Part shown: piece by piece, positions 1-9,900 of the stretch | How positions within the stretch are numbered: position 1 is the stretch's first letter | Layout: every line of letters begins with the position of its first letter | NCBI GenBank assembly: GCA_035771165.1 | Contig: JAWNZC010000471.1 | Coordinates: 703,501 to 767,500, forward strand | Direction: 5' to 3' | DNA: 64,000 bases | Origin: Paragorgia papillata | Lineage: Eukaryota > Cnidaria > Anthozoa > Scleralcyonacea > Coralliidae | Notes under the pieces: model-generated | Seen by the model: the letters and a program-made list of their open reading frames with translations, nothing else | Told to the model about the DNA's origin: nothing | Databases searched by the model: none | Position numbers and translations under genes: made by a program

Positions 1-1
1 A

Positions 2-286
2 TCAAATCTCTCAATTTACATCAGGTTGTCGACCCTAATGGGCTTCACATGGTTGTTTGGCTTCCTGGCAGCCACTGTCGAACCATCGGAGGTATTTTGG
101 TATCTATTCATGATCCTGACCCCACTACAAGGTGTTTTTGTAACTGTGGCTTTTGCTGTGAATTCAAAAACACTTCGAATGTACAAAAATACCTCTCGCA
201 AACTGAAAGGGCCAAAGAACAGTACAGTACCAAATACGACAAGCAGAAAACTTGCAACACATATGGCTGAGGACACGAAGCTGTGA
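2..286 (+). CDS. Adhesion/secretin-class GPCR, 3' terminal exon (partial)
   Basis: The reading frame is open from the window edge to a TGA at 284-286, about 94 codons. It holds the last two membrane helices of a class B-type seven-helix receptor: a TM6-like block LMGFTWLFGFLA, a short loop, then a TM7-like block FWYLFMILTPLQGVFVTVAF containing the LQG turn typical of adhesion GPCRs. A basic, Ser/Thr-rich cytoplasmic tail of about 40 residues follows and lacks an obvious PDZ motif. The gene begins outside the window, so the extracellular region and the ligand cannot be judged. These receptors sit in the plasma membrane and signal through G proteins. Secretin-type and adhesion-type cannot be separated on this fragment; adhesion type is favoured by the TM6 and TM7 wording. 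Confidence 0.8.
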   Translation, partial: SNLSIYIRLSTLMGFTWLFGFLAATVEPSEVFWYLFMILTPLQGVFVTVAFAVNSKTLRMYKNTSRKLKGPKNSTVPNTTSRKLATHMAEDTKL

Positions 287-2128
287 ATTTGGAAAAAAAC
301 CTTTCATTTTTCATTTTGTATATATTGTAAAAAATAGGGGTGACTATTGAGATCATTTTTGACCATTGCAATTACAGTGTAAGTATTGTGATAGTTGAAA
401 ATACTATTGTGTTACTATGGATAAAATGGCTTAAAAGATGAAAGAAAAATCAAAACTAAAAACTTTACTCCAAATTCATATTATATTTAACAGAATACTA
501 TGGGTTGTTTCATATGTAATGTTAAAAACACGAGCAGCAGTGTTTTAGACTTGATTGAACACAGCTGAGTATTTTTGAATGGCTTTAAAAACGAACTGTT
601 TCATTAGTTTGTTGACATAGTTATCTTAAAAATTAACGTGTTTATTATGCTGTATAAAGGGAGAAATTGTGATCTTTATCACATAATTATATTCACTGAT
701 GTGCTACTGATGTCCTTTGTTGTGTTTTCTTCATGAATTATAAATGAGCATTATTAAATATTAATGATCTCTTGAAAGATCTGAAAGTAGCAGTCCCTCA
801 ATGGTGGAAGATCTGAAAGTAAACGGGGCTGCTACTTTTACGGTAATATACTATGGTAATACATATAATTATTATTTCTCTAGCTCACCCCCTCCTGTAC
901 TTTATGACAGGTCCCTTAGTCCCATCTTCAACGATATGAGTGAGTGGGGTGGGTGACTTAATTGGCCCCCTCATTAGAAATATGAGGGTCCCAAGAAATA
1001 CGAGGGTCCTAAGCTATGGCCCCACCCCCTGTTTTGCCACTCTTTGATACTATTTCAATAGTTGTGATTCTACTGCAATAGTATTGCATACACTGTATAT
1101 TGAAATTTTAACATTGTCCACTCCATATCACTACAGTGATGGATCCAGCATGATCTGGTAGGGGGGGTGCAAGTCAAACCATTCCTAGGGGGGTCCAGGG
1201 GCATGGCTCCCCGGAAATTTTTTGAAATTTGGACGTCTGAAATGGGATTTCCTGCATTCTGACGGTACTTTGAAGAAAGATTTAAAAGTTTTAAATCGTG
1301 TTTTCAATAGCGCATTTTATCAAACCTGGAAGGTGTCAAATAAATTTAGGGATAAAGTGGACGTTTTATTATACAAATACATTTAAAATTATAGAAAATA
1401 TCAAAATAACGGGGGAAAATCCAATAAATCGAATCTTAGGTAGCTGCTACCGTGAGCTATGTATTAGACATTAGCAATGTTATTGACATTTTTAATGAAA
1501 AGCCATGTCGCATCCCACTGCAGCAAGGCACTAATTGAGTAATTTACTAATTTTGGCACCCCCCCCTGCACCCCCTTGGGCAAGGGCCAGGGGGGGTGCA
1601 CCCCCCACACCCCCCAGTAAATCCATCACTGTATCACTAGATAATTCCTTTACATTCTGTACCTTGTTTGTAAATACATTCCCTAGCTAGCTAATACGGT
1701 ACAAGTATTACATTTGTTGTTTCCATTGTGAAAAAAAAAATATTAGAGAGGTATTTAGGATAATAAAAAGTTAAAAACCTGTTGTGTTTGTTCTATTCTA
1801 CAACAGATTTTAAATATTCTTACACGCGTACTTGTGCACTTTACTGACCCATAGAATATCTGAGGGTTCTCCCTTTGATGAGTAAAATTGTCTAGTGTTA
1901 GACAGAGTAAAACATTAATACAGTAATTAAGAGGCTAGCTGTTTTGGCCAGCTTAGGCAGGGTCAAAAATTTCAGAATGTTTGTACTAGCTGCCAAGCAT
2001 ACAAAATTTTCAGATTTTTGTATGCTCAGCACCACTGCCAAGTACACAAAATTTTCAGAATTTTTGGACATTCAGCACCACTGCCGAGCATACAATTGGG
2101 ATTCAGTTAAACATTACCTTACACATAC
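287..2128. other. Intergenic region, 3' flank of the receptor gene, repeats
   Basis: No coding exon is seen on either strand. The 3' untranslated part of the receptor gene probably lies in the first few hundred bases. 525-770 matches a dispersed element also present near 53740-54000 (shared words such as CTTTATCACAT and a TTCATGAATTATAAATGAG-like end). A hAT-type MITE occupies 1134-1631. The missing 3' exons of the dehydratase gene should lie here but were not found. Confidence 0.6.
1134..1631. mobile_element. hAT-type MITE with perfect 8-bp target duplication
   Basis: The ends are inverted repeats, CAGTGATGGATC at the left and its complement ATCCATCACTG at the right. The element is flanked by identical 8-bp copies of TATCACTA at 1126-1133 and 1632-1639. 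The CAG/CTG termini and 8-bp duplication are the signature of hAT transposons. G- and C-runs lie near both ends. There is no transposase ORF, so it is non-autonomous. Confidence 0.85.
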
Positions 2129-2168
2129 CATACATCTTCATGATCAAAAGGATGCACCAGAAAATGAC
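2129..2168 (-). CDS. Serine dehydratase-like exon 5 (last one visible)
   Basis: Between TTGTTAG and GTATGTG, 40 nt encode HFLVHPFDHEDVW in the phase left by exon 4. The family has PPFDHPLIW at this point. The donor looks normal, so another exon is expected at lower coordinates, but none is recognised. Confidence 0.77.
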
Positions 2169-5100
2169 CTAACAATGCAGACAAATAAAGTAATTAACTA
2201 ATTAAAAAACCCACTTAAAACAAACAGGAAAAGTGAAGTTTTGAAAGAGATTAACAAACTACTAATTTTATATACCGGTATCTAATGTTGCAAAGTTGTT
2301 AATCCATTGCTGCCTAGAATGTCTAAGGGTTCTCCCTGATATGTAAGATTGTCTGGCAATTAGACAGTAGAATAATAAAGTCTGAAAGAGAATGTTTCTA
2401 ACCCTCAGACATCCTAGGCAGCAATGTATTCAGGATTAATATACTGTACCAGGTTTCTTGGCAAGATTCATTGCATACAAATTAGCTTCATCCCATACCT
2501 GAAACGATTATGACAGATACATGTATATATGACTATGGTCAGTGGTGCAACTACTGGGTGGGAAGGGTGGGTAAACCCCACAGGCCGCGAGCAAAAGGAA
2601 TTAATTAGGGGCCCCAAGCAAATTTGTGATGTCATTATTATTATCATGTCATGACATTATATTATTATCATGTCTTCCAACTATGTTGTTATGTTGTGTT
2701 GTTTCAGACTGCTGACATAAAATATCAACATAACGTGCATGGTTTTGGGGGGTAGGGTAGTTACCCCCCAAACATTTTGGCAAGAAGTGCCCTTATTAGC
2801 AGGTGCAGTGTGCACTAACTTTTTACCCAATCCGCGGAGATTGGGTAAAATGTCTGCACGCAGGCTATGCGGAATGGAATGAATGCAGTTATGAATCTAT
2901 TCAAATAATCTGCCCACTTTAACAGATTTTGAATCGGAGTGTGAGTGATTAGATTTTGCTCAAAAGTGCCCTCAAAGTGCAGGAAATACCATTTCAGAGA
3001 CCCTAGATTCAAAAATCTAGAAATGCGGGCACTAAATTGGAAAGGGCCCCAAAGTAATCAATCCCACAGGCCCCAAGATGCCTAGTTGCGCCACTGACTA
3101 CGGTACAGACACATAGGAGTTCGTATAGGATTTTACCATAAGGATTGATAAATTATACATGGCTTGATGGGTGCTGCAGCTCTATACTTACTACAGAATA
3201 TACCTATACCTTGCCCATCACTTCAACTGAGGCACCTTCTTCCTTAATTTTCCTTATCATAAGTTGGGATGTTGTATCAGGGACAATGACAGTAACCTGC
3301 ATCTGAAGTTTTCTTCCAGCATATGCAGCAGCCAGGCCAGCATTTCCACCTAAAATAATTATGTTCAAAACATTATATAACTGTAATTCTTGAAACAAAC
3401 CATATATACGAGGCAACTGAAATCTGATATATACAGACTATTTAACCCTTTCACTCCCAACTTTCCGTGAGCTCTCCCACTGATGAGTAAAATCATCTGG
3501 CATTACCGCAGATACACACGTAAAAACATGCAATCTGTTACAGACCTGCATGCAAGTTGTTACAAGGCTGTTCAACAGGCTGTCACCGTCAAGTGTTCGC
3601 ACTGGCTGTCCCAGTCTGTTAACATGTCTGTAGCAGGTTGTTGACAACTTGTAACAAGGCTGATGACTCCAACAGACTGATGACAAGTTGTTCCAAGAAC
3701 CTGTTACCGCTCTGCACTTAACAAGTTGTTAACAGGTTGATGCTAACAAGGTTGTAGCAGCTTCTTGAATGAACAGCATTGTTACAACTTGTTCCCAGCT
3801 TAATGCTACAAGCCTGTTGCGAACACATCCTGTTGACAAGCTGTGAGATTTTTACGTGTGTAGAGTACTAAAATACCTGTAATAAAAGTATGGAAAATTC
3901 TGTATTTGGGAGTGAAAGGGTTAAGACTATTTTTAAAGTCAATCCTTACCAGAAGAAGACACAATATGACTGAAACCTTTCTCTGCTGCCTGTTGGAAAA
4001 TAATAAAAATACATGTAATCCGTGATACTATCTATATACAGCTTACACAGTCATGTTTGGATCACTAAAATGCTTGATTGCACTTGTACCAAAATTACAC
4101 AAAAATGTGTATAACATAATACTGTTAATGCATAGAATAAGGATAATGAGCACAATCACTCAAGTATTTCTTCTACACGCGGAGAATCCTGTGGTCAGAT
4201 TTTTATTAATTTCTCATTCAAATTTCAACCAAAATTGACAGGGTTGGTCCTTGGACAAACAGAGGTGAAAACATAACCAGTTCTGGTGAAGATAATAAGA
4301 AAACAAAAATATACAACACATGACAGTATGCATAATTATACACATTTATAAAGTTACAATTTCCACCTGCAAAGCTAATGCATCAGTCAATTCCAGCATT
4401 GCCCATCCCCCCCCCTGGACAATGCCGGGCATTTGCAGGGTTTTTTTTGCGCGGGGGTGGGGCATTTGTTCTCTCAGTATTTCCTGGGGCCAGGCATTAG
4501 TTTACCCCTGGGTATTCAGACCTGGCCGTTTGAGGCGCGCGATCGCGCGCCCGCGCCTCGGCACGCGCCTCGAATCATCGAGATGCGCGTTTTGCCACGC
4601 GCCTCGTTTGTTCTAAGAACATGAAATCGCGCGCCTCGCACCATTTTGACACCAGACAAAAATTTTATGATACGTGAATTGAAACGATTTGAGTAATATT
4701 CTTTAGACTATTTACAGAGGATTTCACATAACTTTTGCCGATTGTGTTCCGAAGTTCGTTCGTTATTTCCGAAGTTGGCGACGAACTTCGCAAATTCATT
4801 ACGTAGTAGCCAATCAAGTTGCGAACTTCGAAACGAACTTGCGAACTTACGAGATTGCGAAGTTCGTTGTTCACGGCATCCTTTCAAAGTTCCCTGTTGG
4901 ACGTATAGAGTAAATATTCGAATAACAACGGATCTAAATACTTTCGGTGGACAAAACCTATAGTGCTGGATTCGGCAAATTCAAGCGATCATTTCGATAT
5001 AAAATCTATTTAAATCGGGTGAACAGAAAATATTTAAACATGTTTTGAAACACATGTCTCCCAATGTAATACGACACCCACATTATATCTAGACATGCAA

Positions 5101-6076
5101 ACAGGTAAACATATGTTTTCTGGTCTCTACGACCCCTATTAGCGTATTTTTTAATCGCGCGCCTCACTTTAATGAGGCGCGCGATCCGTCGCGCGCCTGC
5201 AAAAATTCTTATGGCCAGGTCTGGGTATTGGGCCGGGCATTTGTCACAACCAAAGAGGATTGTGGTTGCTGTTACACACGCTTTGTATGTGTATGTATAT
5301 GCAAATAGCTTTGAAATGGATTAAAAAACGGCAATAAATTTGAGTTGTGAAGAATTGCATTTTGTGCATACTGTAACAATACTGTAATTATATTAATAGT
5401 TGTGCTGCTGCAATAGAGAAAATTCAACACAAGACAGAAGTTCAAAACATGCACCTTGCGTCTGAATCATAGATGGTCTGAATCTAAAGACCATCAACAT
5501 GCTAGGATTTTCCTTACATTTAATTTCCTGACGACTTCACGAGTCAAACTGACCCTGGGGTGGGGCAATTGTCATCCATTTTTTTGCCCCGGGTGGGGGA
5601 TTGTAGCATCTTTTTTGCCCAACCCAGGGCATTTGCATTAAAAACATTTAAAAATGCAAATGCCCGGGGGTCGGCCGGGGGGGAATGGGCAACGCTGGAA
5701 TTGACTGATGCATAAAAGCCTGACCAAACAACATATCAAGCTCTAATACATTTTGTAAATTACATATTAATTTCACTGTCACACACAACAGCACAACTTT
5801 TAAAGCTTAATACTCAAATATTGCAAACTGCAGAGTACATATTTTTGTTTTCCAATTTAGGCAAGAATGAGGATATATTCTGCAATGATTTCTGACCTTT
5901 CTACAACGGTTTCCGATTCCACGAATTTTGAATGAGCCAGACGGTTGAGTATTTTCAAGTTTTAAATAAACATTATATCCCAGTCTTTTGGACAGACATG
6001 TGCTTTCTAAAAGTGGCGTGTACAAGTGCAGATTGGAAGATTTCGATTTTGCTACGTCGACAGCCACAGCCTCCAT
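2129..6076 (-). CDS. L-serine dehydratase / L-threonine deaminase-like gene, 5' half only
   Basis: Five exons on the minus strand join in phase: 5897-6076, 3950-3989, 3210-3349, 2450-2498 and 2129-2168. They give about 150 residues. The order of motifs follows the SDS/SDSL family of PLP enzymes, which deaminate serine to pyruvate and threonine to 2-oxobutyrate in the cytosol. An N-terminal YTPLLEST block is followed by the PLP-lysine motif SGSFKIRG (Lys50), then SSSGGNAGLAAAYAGRKL (74-88), and finally WDEANLYAMNLAKK and HPFDHEDVW. SSSGGNAG resembles SDSL slightly more than SDS. A family member has about 320-330 residues. The second half, including the glycine-rich loop that binds the PLP phosphate, should lie below 2129 but was not found, so the gene may be a truncated pseudogene or broken in the assembly. 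A hAT MITE sits in intron 3. Confidence 0.82.
2450..2498 (-). CDS. Serine dehydratase-like exon 4
   Basis: After TTTCAG the exon reads VWDEANLYAMNLAKKP and ends in phase 1 before GTACAG. It matches the family stretch V-W-D-E-A-N-x-x-A after the GK(V) boundary, so the exon is real although only 49 nt long. Confidence 0.8.
2540..3096. mobile_element. hAT-type MITE in dehydratase intron 3
   Basis: The termini CAGTGGTGCAACTA and TAGTTGCGCCACTG are inverted. The flanks ACTATGGT (2532-2539) and ACTACGGT (3097-3104) form an 8-bp target duplication with one mismatch. It is a sister of the element at 20700-21336 and of the fragment at 38981-39235. There is no transposase. Confidence 0.85.
3210..3349 (-). 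CDS. Serine dehydratase-like exon 3 (GGNAG asparagine loop)
   Basis: The acceptor ATTTTAG and the donor GTATAG bound an exon encoding GGNAGLAAAYAGRKL and the downstream VTVIVPDTT...EEGASVEVMGK block. GGNAG is the asparagine loop that holds the substrate carboxylate in fold-type II PLP enzymes. It ends in phase 0. Confidence 0.87.
3513..3862. mobile_element. TIR element with ACACGTAAAAA ends and internal TGTTAACA-type repeats
   Basis: The ends TACACACGTAAAAA and TTTTTACGTGTGTA are inverted. The interior is made of many degenerate, partly palindromic words such as ACAAGTTGTTAACAGGTTG. The same architecture recurs at 38502-38976, so this is a family. It lies in intron 2 of the dehydratase gene. 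Confidence 0.65.
3950..3989 (-). CDS. Serine dehydratase-like exon 2
   Basis: A 40-nt exon between CCAACAG and GTAAGG encodes AAEKGFSHIVSSS and the first base of a glycine codon (phase 1). It is too short to appear as an open frame on its own, but it joins exons 1 and 3 exactly as in the family. Confidence 0.82.
4377..5711. mobile_element. Composite inverted-repeat element with nested GC-rich element
   Basis: The outer ends ATGCATCAGTCAATTCCAGC and its complement at about 5691-5711 are inverted, with C/G runs next to them. Inside, 4515-5225 is a second inverted unit whose arms are rich in the palindrome GAGGCGCGCGATCGCGCGCC. Its centre (4740-4870) is a degenerate array of CGAACTTCG-type words. 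A single outer end also occurs at 51335-51500. No transposase is seen. It lies in intron 1 of the dehydratase gene. Confidence 0.6.
5897..6076 (-). CDS. Serine dehydratase-like exon 1 (start codon, PLP lysine)
   Basis: The ATG at 6076-6074 opens a 60-codon exon ending AAG before a GTCAGA donor, phase 0. It encodes the substrate-pocket block YTPLLEST and SGSFKIRG, with Lys50 the expected Schiff-base lysine. The start is supported by the position of these blocks relative to known family N termini. Confidence 0.85.
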
Positions 6077-6942
6077 CTTTCAATTTTTAATCTCTAGGGA
6101 ATATTAAAATGCGCGGGAATAAAATACGCGACAGAAAAGTCGAAAGTTGGCGGGAAAATTGGCAAATTGGCGGGAATTATTTTTCACAGAAATCTTAGTA
6201 TTAAATACTTTATGTAACTTTGATTTTGTGTGCAATTCATTATATTTCTCAAAATGACAGAGTATTGCCCAATAGTTTGAAAGTATATAATTTTAAATAT
6301 AATAAAATGTTATGTACAGTTTTATATATTTGTAAATATAATTTTATTAATTATATAGTTTTTAGATTTTTTATTTTTAAATAGAACTATTTAAATTTGT
6401 TAAACTATTTAAAGTTATAACTTGATTATATCACTGGATTATATACATTATATACATATATATATATATATTTATTAAAAATTTATTCCAATAATTATTT
6501 GAAATTCCAAAACTGACATGCGCAGTTATCTGCACTTATTGCGCCGTCAGGCAGTCAGCGGTTGCCTCCGTAAGTTTGTGCGCACAAGCTTGTTGACATT
6601 CTGAGTTATCCTCTGAGCATGCGCATCGAACAATAATTGAACCCTTTTCTAACTTCAGAGGAGATTTTCTTGTGTTTTTCTCGATTTTTCTTCCTTTTCA
6701 ATCGGCGAAATCCCACAATTTTCTTCCTAACTCCATCAGGGATACCATTACTCGAAGATCCAAGCCGTATCTCGCTGGATAAATGCTACAGAGCTGAGAA
6801 AACTCGCCGTGAACCGGTCGACCGTTCCAGTGGCTCCTTTCATCTTCTTTCCAGTTTAACGATGATTATGTCCTCTACTTTTCCCTGAGATGTCGGGTTT
6901 GGAATTTAATGCTTAAACTGAGAGACAGAAAGAGCTGGAAAA
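6077..6942. promoter_or_regulatory. Head-to-head promoter region of the dehydratase and PHF12 genes
   Basis: The two start codons point away from each other and are 866 bp apart. The centre (about 6180-6500) is strongly AT-rich and holds a short TA run. The PHF12 side carries two words resembling NRF1 sites, CATGCGCA at 6517-6524 and GCATGCGCATC at 6617-6627, and no TATA box at a sensible place. 6640-6942 is probably PHF12 5' UTR. Function is inferred from arrangement and motifs only. Confidence 0.5.
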
Positions 6943-6987
6943 ATGGATCAGTACGATGATCTGGACCCAGAGGGGAGCTGTATGGCG
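6943..6987 (+). CDS. PHF12: PHF12 exon 1 (start)
   Basis: ATG GAT CAG begins a 15-codon acidic N terminus ([15 protein letters not shown]) ending before GTAAGT, phase 0. It resembles the short acidic leader of vertebrate PHF12. An alternative upstream start cannot be excluded. Confidence 0.7.
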
Positions 6988-9900
6988 GTAAGTAGTCACT
7001 CATCTTTAATCGTTCCTCAACCGAGCAAGTTACGTGTAAATGAATATCTGTGTCGAGATTTCGTTGTGTTTCGTCGCTCATGGTCTGTCTTTTCTCCGAT
7101 GCGTTTATCTAGCAAATTCAAGCGTTGGTGCAGTCGGAATTTGGCGAATTAAACCAAGCAACGAAGAAGAACGAGAAGGAAATTCGGAAGCTAGGTCGTG
7201 CTGTTAATCATGACAGTTGCGATAGTTGTGGTGAAGGGGGAGATTTGCTGTGCTGCGATCGGTGTCCTTGTGCCTTCCACTTCACTTGCTGGTAAACTAC
7301 GTTATTACCTACGTATCGATTAATTGTCGTTTTTGTTTTATAATCCTAAGTGGTCCTTAATCCAAGTTGTCCCCTTCGTCAAACACCTAGCTTTTCATTC
7401 ACTTGTCGAGCAATCCATGCACGATTCACCAGCTTTAGGTGGAAACTCGACTGGTCAAAACCTAGTCACATCCCTAAAACAGACCTCATATAATGTCCTA
7501 TTTGTTTAAGAGCTAATCTCTACATTTGCTGTTCTCTTTGCTGCGTTTTTGTACAATTCTGCTTCAGCTATTCTGAGGTTTAGCTTAATTTAAATTCTGT
7601 TTGTGTCAAAAACGAACAATGTACTAGGTGTTGTCTTGTGTACAATGTACTTTGTTTGTCGATTTTGATGTCACGTTTAGTAAGGATTTTCAACTCTAGT
7701 TGGATGTTAGTTTGGGTATTCTCTGGGAGTAAACTAATTATTTATCTGTTTGAGATGCTTTTGATGTAATTGGCTTCTTAGAGGTTTTACTCCAAATGAA
7801 GGACTTTGGCTTGAAATGCAGCCCTTATAAACTCTTTCCTGTCCGAATTGGTCTTTAGTATTTTATTCTGGCTAATGCATCTATCATCGGCTTCTCCCTG
7901 GGGCCGACCCAGGGTGATTTGTCCAAGGGCCCAATACAATCACAACAAACACCCCAGGGTACAGGGCATGATGTGTTAGTAAAAAATTGGAAAAAGATTC
8001 TGTGCGACTTGAATATTTTAAGAGAAATCACAATATTTTTCATAAATAAAAGAATACAGAGGCATTTGATGGACAATTTGTTATAATTATTATGATACTA
8101 CGGTTCCTGTTTGAGCGTGGACATGCGAATTTGACAACACACGTTTCACGCGGGAAACTAACATGTTGCTAAGTGGAAACTGCAACCACTGACCGCTCAA
8201 GACAAAACCCCGGGGTATAAGACCCGTGGGTAATAATAAATGTTCCCAATTCCCTGTGGCCTGGGATAACAAGGAAAGGTAAAAAATCAACAAAAGCCCC
8301 TGACTTCCTGTGGGTTCCCCGGGGGGAAGCCGATGATAGATGCATAAAGCCAGATGATTTTATTCACCTCTGGGGAAGCCCTTGGACAGGAATGAGTTAT
8401 AAACTAATACTGCTGTTTGCAGGTGACCGAGCCGCACACCGAATTTTGATCGTTGTTTGCATTGTCTCAACTCCGTCTTGACACGGCCCAAAGTACGAGT
8501 TGAGTTCACATGGGGTCAAGTACAAGTTCAGTTAATTAGTCAAGGTTATTTAAAATGCTTGTCGACAATAGCTCTTTTACTGTAAAATCAATGGACAAAG
8601 CTTTTCCACTAGTAATATCTACTTCTGCGTTTGCTATGTAAGTTTCATAATTATTATCTCAGAACTTGCTGTCTGGGATCCGGCATTATATAAATGTTGT
8701 TAGTGTTCAATTTCAGTTTGTTGGGATAAGTGAAATGTGATTGGTTGATACAAAAATAAACATTAATTTACAACTGACAAAAACTTGATTCGAGCATTAA
8801 AAATAACCTTGACTAAACTGAACTTGTACTTGACCCCATGTGAACTCGTACTTTGGGCCATGTCAAGTAGGAGTTGAGACAATGCAAACAACAATCAAAA
8901 TTTGGCGCGCAGCGCAGTCGCCTGCAAACAGCAGTAAACTCTCTCTCTCTAACTCTTTCCTTCTGAAACTCTCTCTCTCTAACTCTTTCGTGTCTGAATT
9001 GGTCTTTAGTATTTTATTCTCACAATTTTATTCACCTCTGGGGAAGCCCTTGGGCAGGAATGAGTTATAAACTATCTCTCTAACTCTTTCGTGTCCAAAT
9101 TGGTCTTTAGTATTTTATTCTCACAATTTTATTCACCTCTGGGGAAGCCCTCAAAATTAAGGTTGGTAGAAAAATGACGATGTAAATTTGATACTGGTCA
9201 GCAGCACCTCTTTGCATAATTATTAATTTTGCATCCCCGATTTCTTCAATTAGGTAAACTATAAGGGTATAAAACCTTTTAATAATCAAGACCACCACTA
9301 GAGCTATACAACGAAATAAAATGAATATCAAATTTGTATTACAGCAGTGTTCTCCCCAGAGAGCGATGCAGTGGGGCTTCATCGCACTATAATTTACCAG
9401 CACTTTTCTGCTCAGTTTTAAATTTGAATAATTTTTTTAATTCTATAAGGAGAAACAGAAGTTTGAATATAAAACTAAAGCTTTGAGATCCTGTAATAAA
9501 ATAACATAATGTTAAGTGATGAGTCAGTCATCTTAATTAAGCCTGCTTTTTATAAGATTGTCCTGATTATCTTGATTTCCCAGTGTGCCCAAATCTCCCC
9601 AATCAGAATAGAGATATTTCGAATCACCCATTCTGATTGGATGGCTTCAGGTGATTGGGGTGATTGAAATGATCTTAGTGCTGGTTGCAGGTGACAACAC
9701 CACACGCTGTATATTTGACTGTTGTTTGCTTTGTGTCAACTGCTACTTGACACAACGCCAAGTATTAGTTCACATGGGTCAAGTATGCGTTCAGTCAAGT
9801 CAAGGTTATTTTTAATGCTTGTCGACAATAGCTTTTCTAAAATCAATGGATAAAGCTTTTCCACTCGTGTATCTCCTTCTGCATTTGCTAAGTTTCATAA

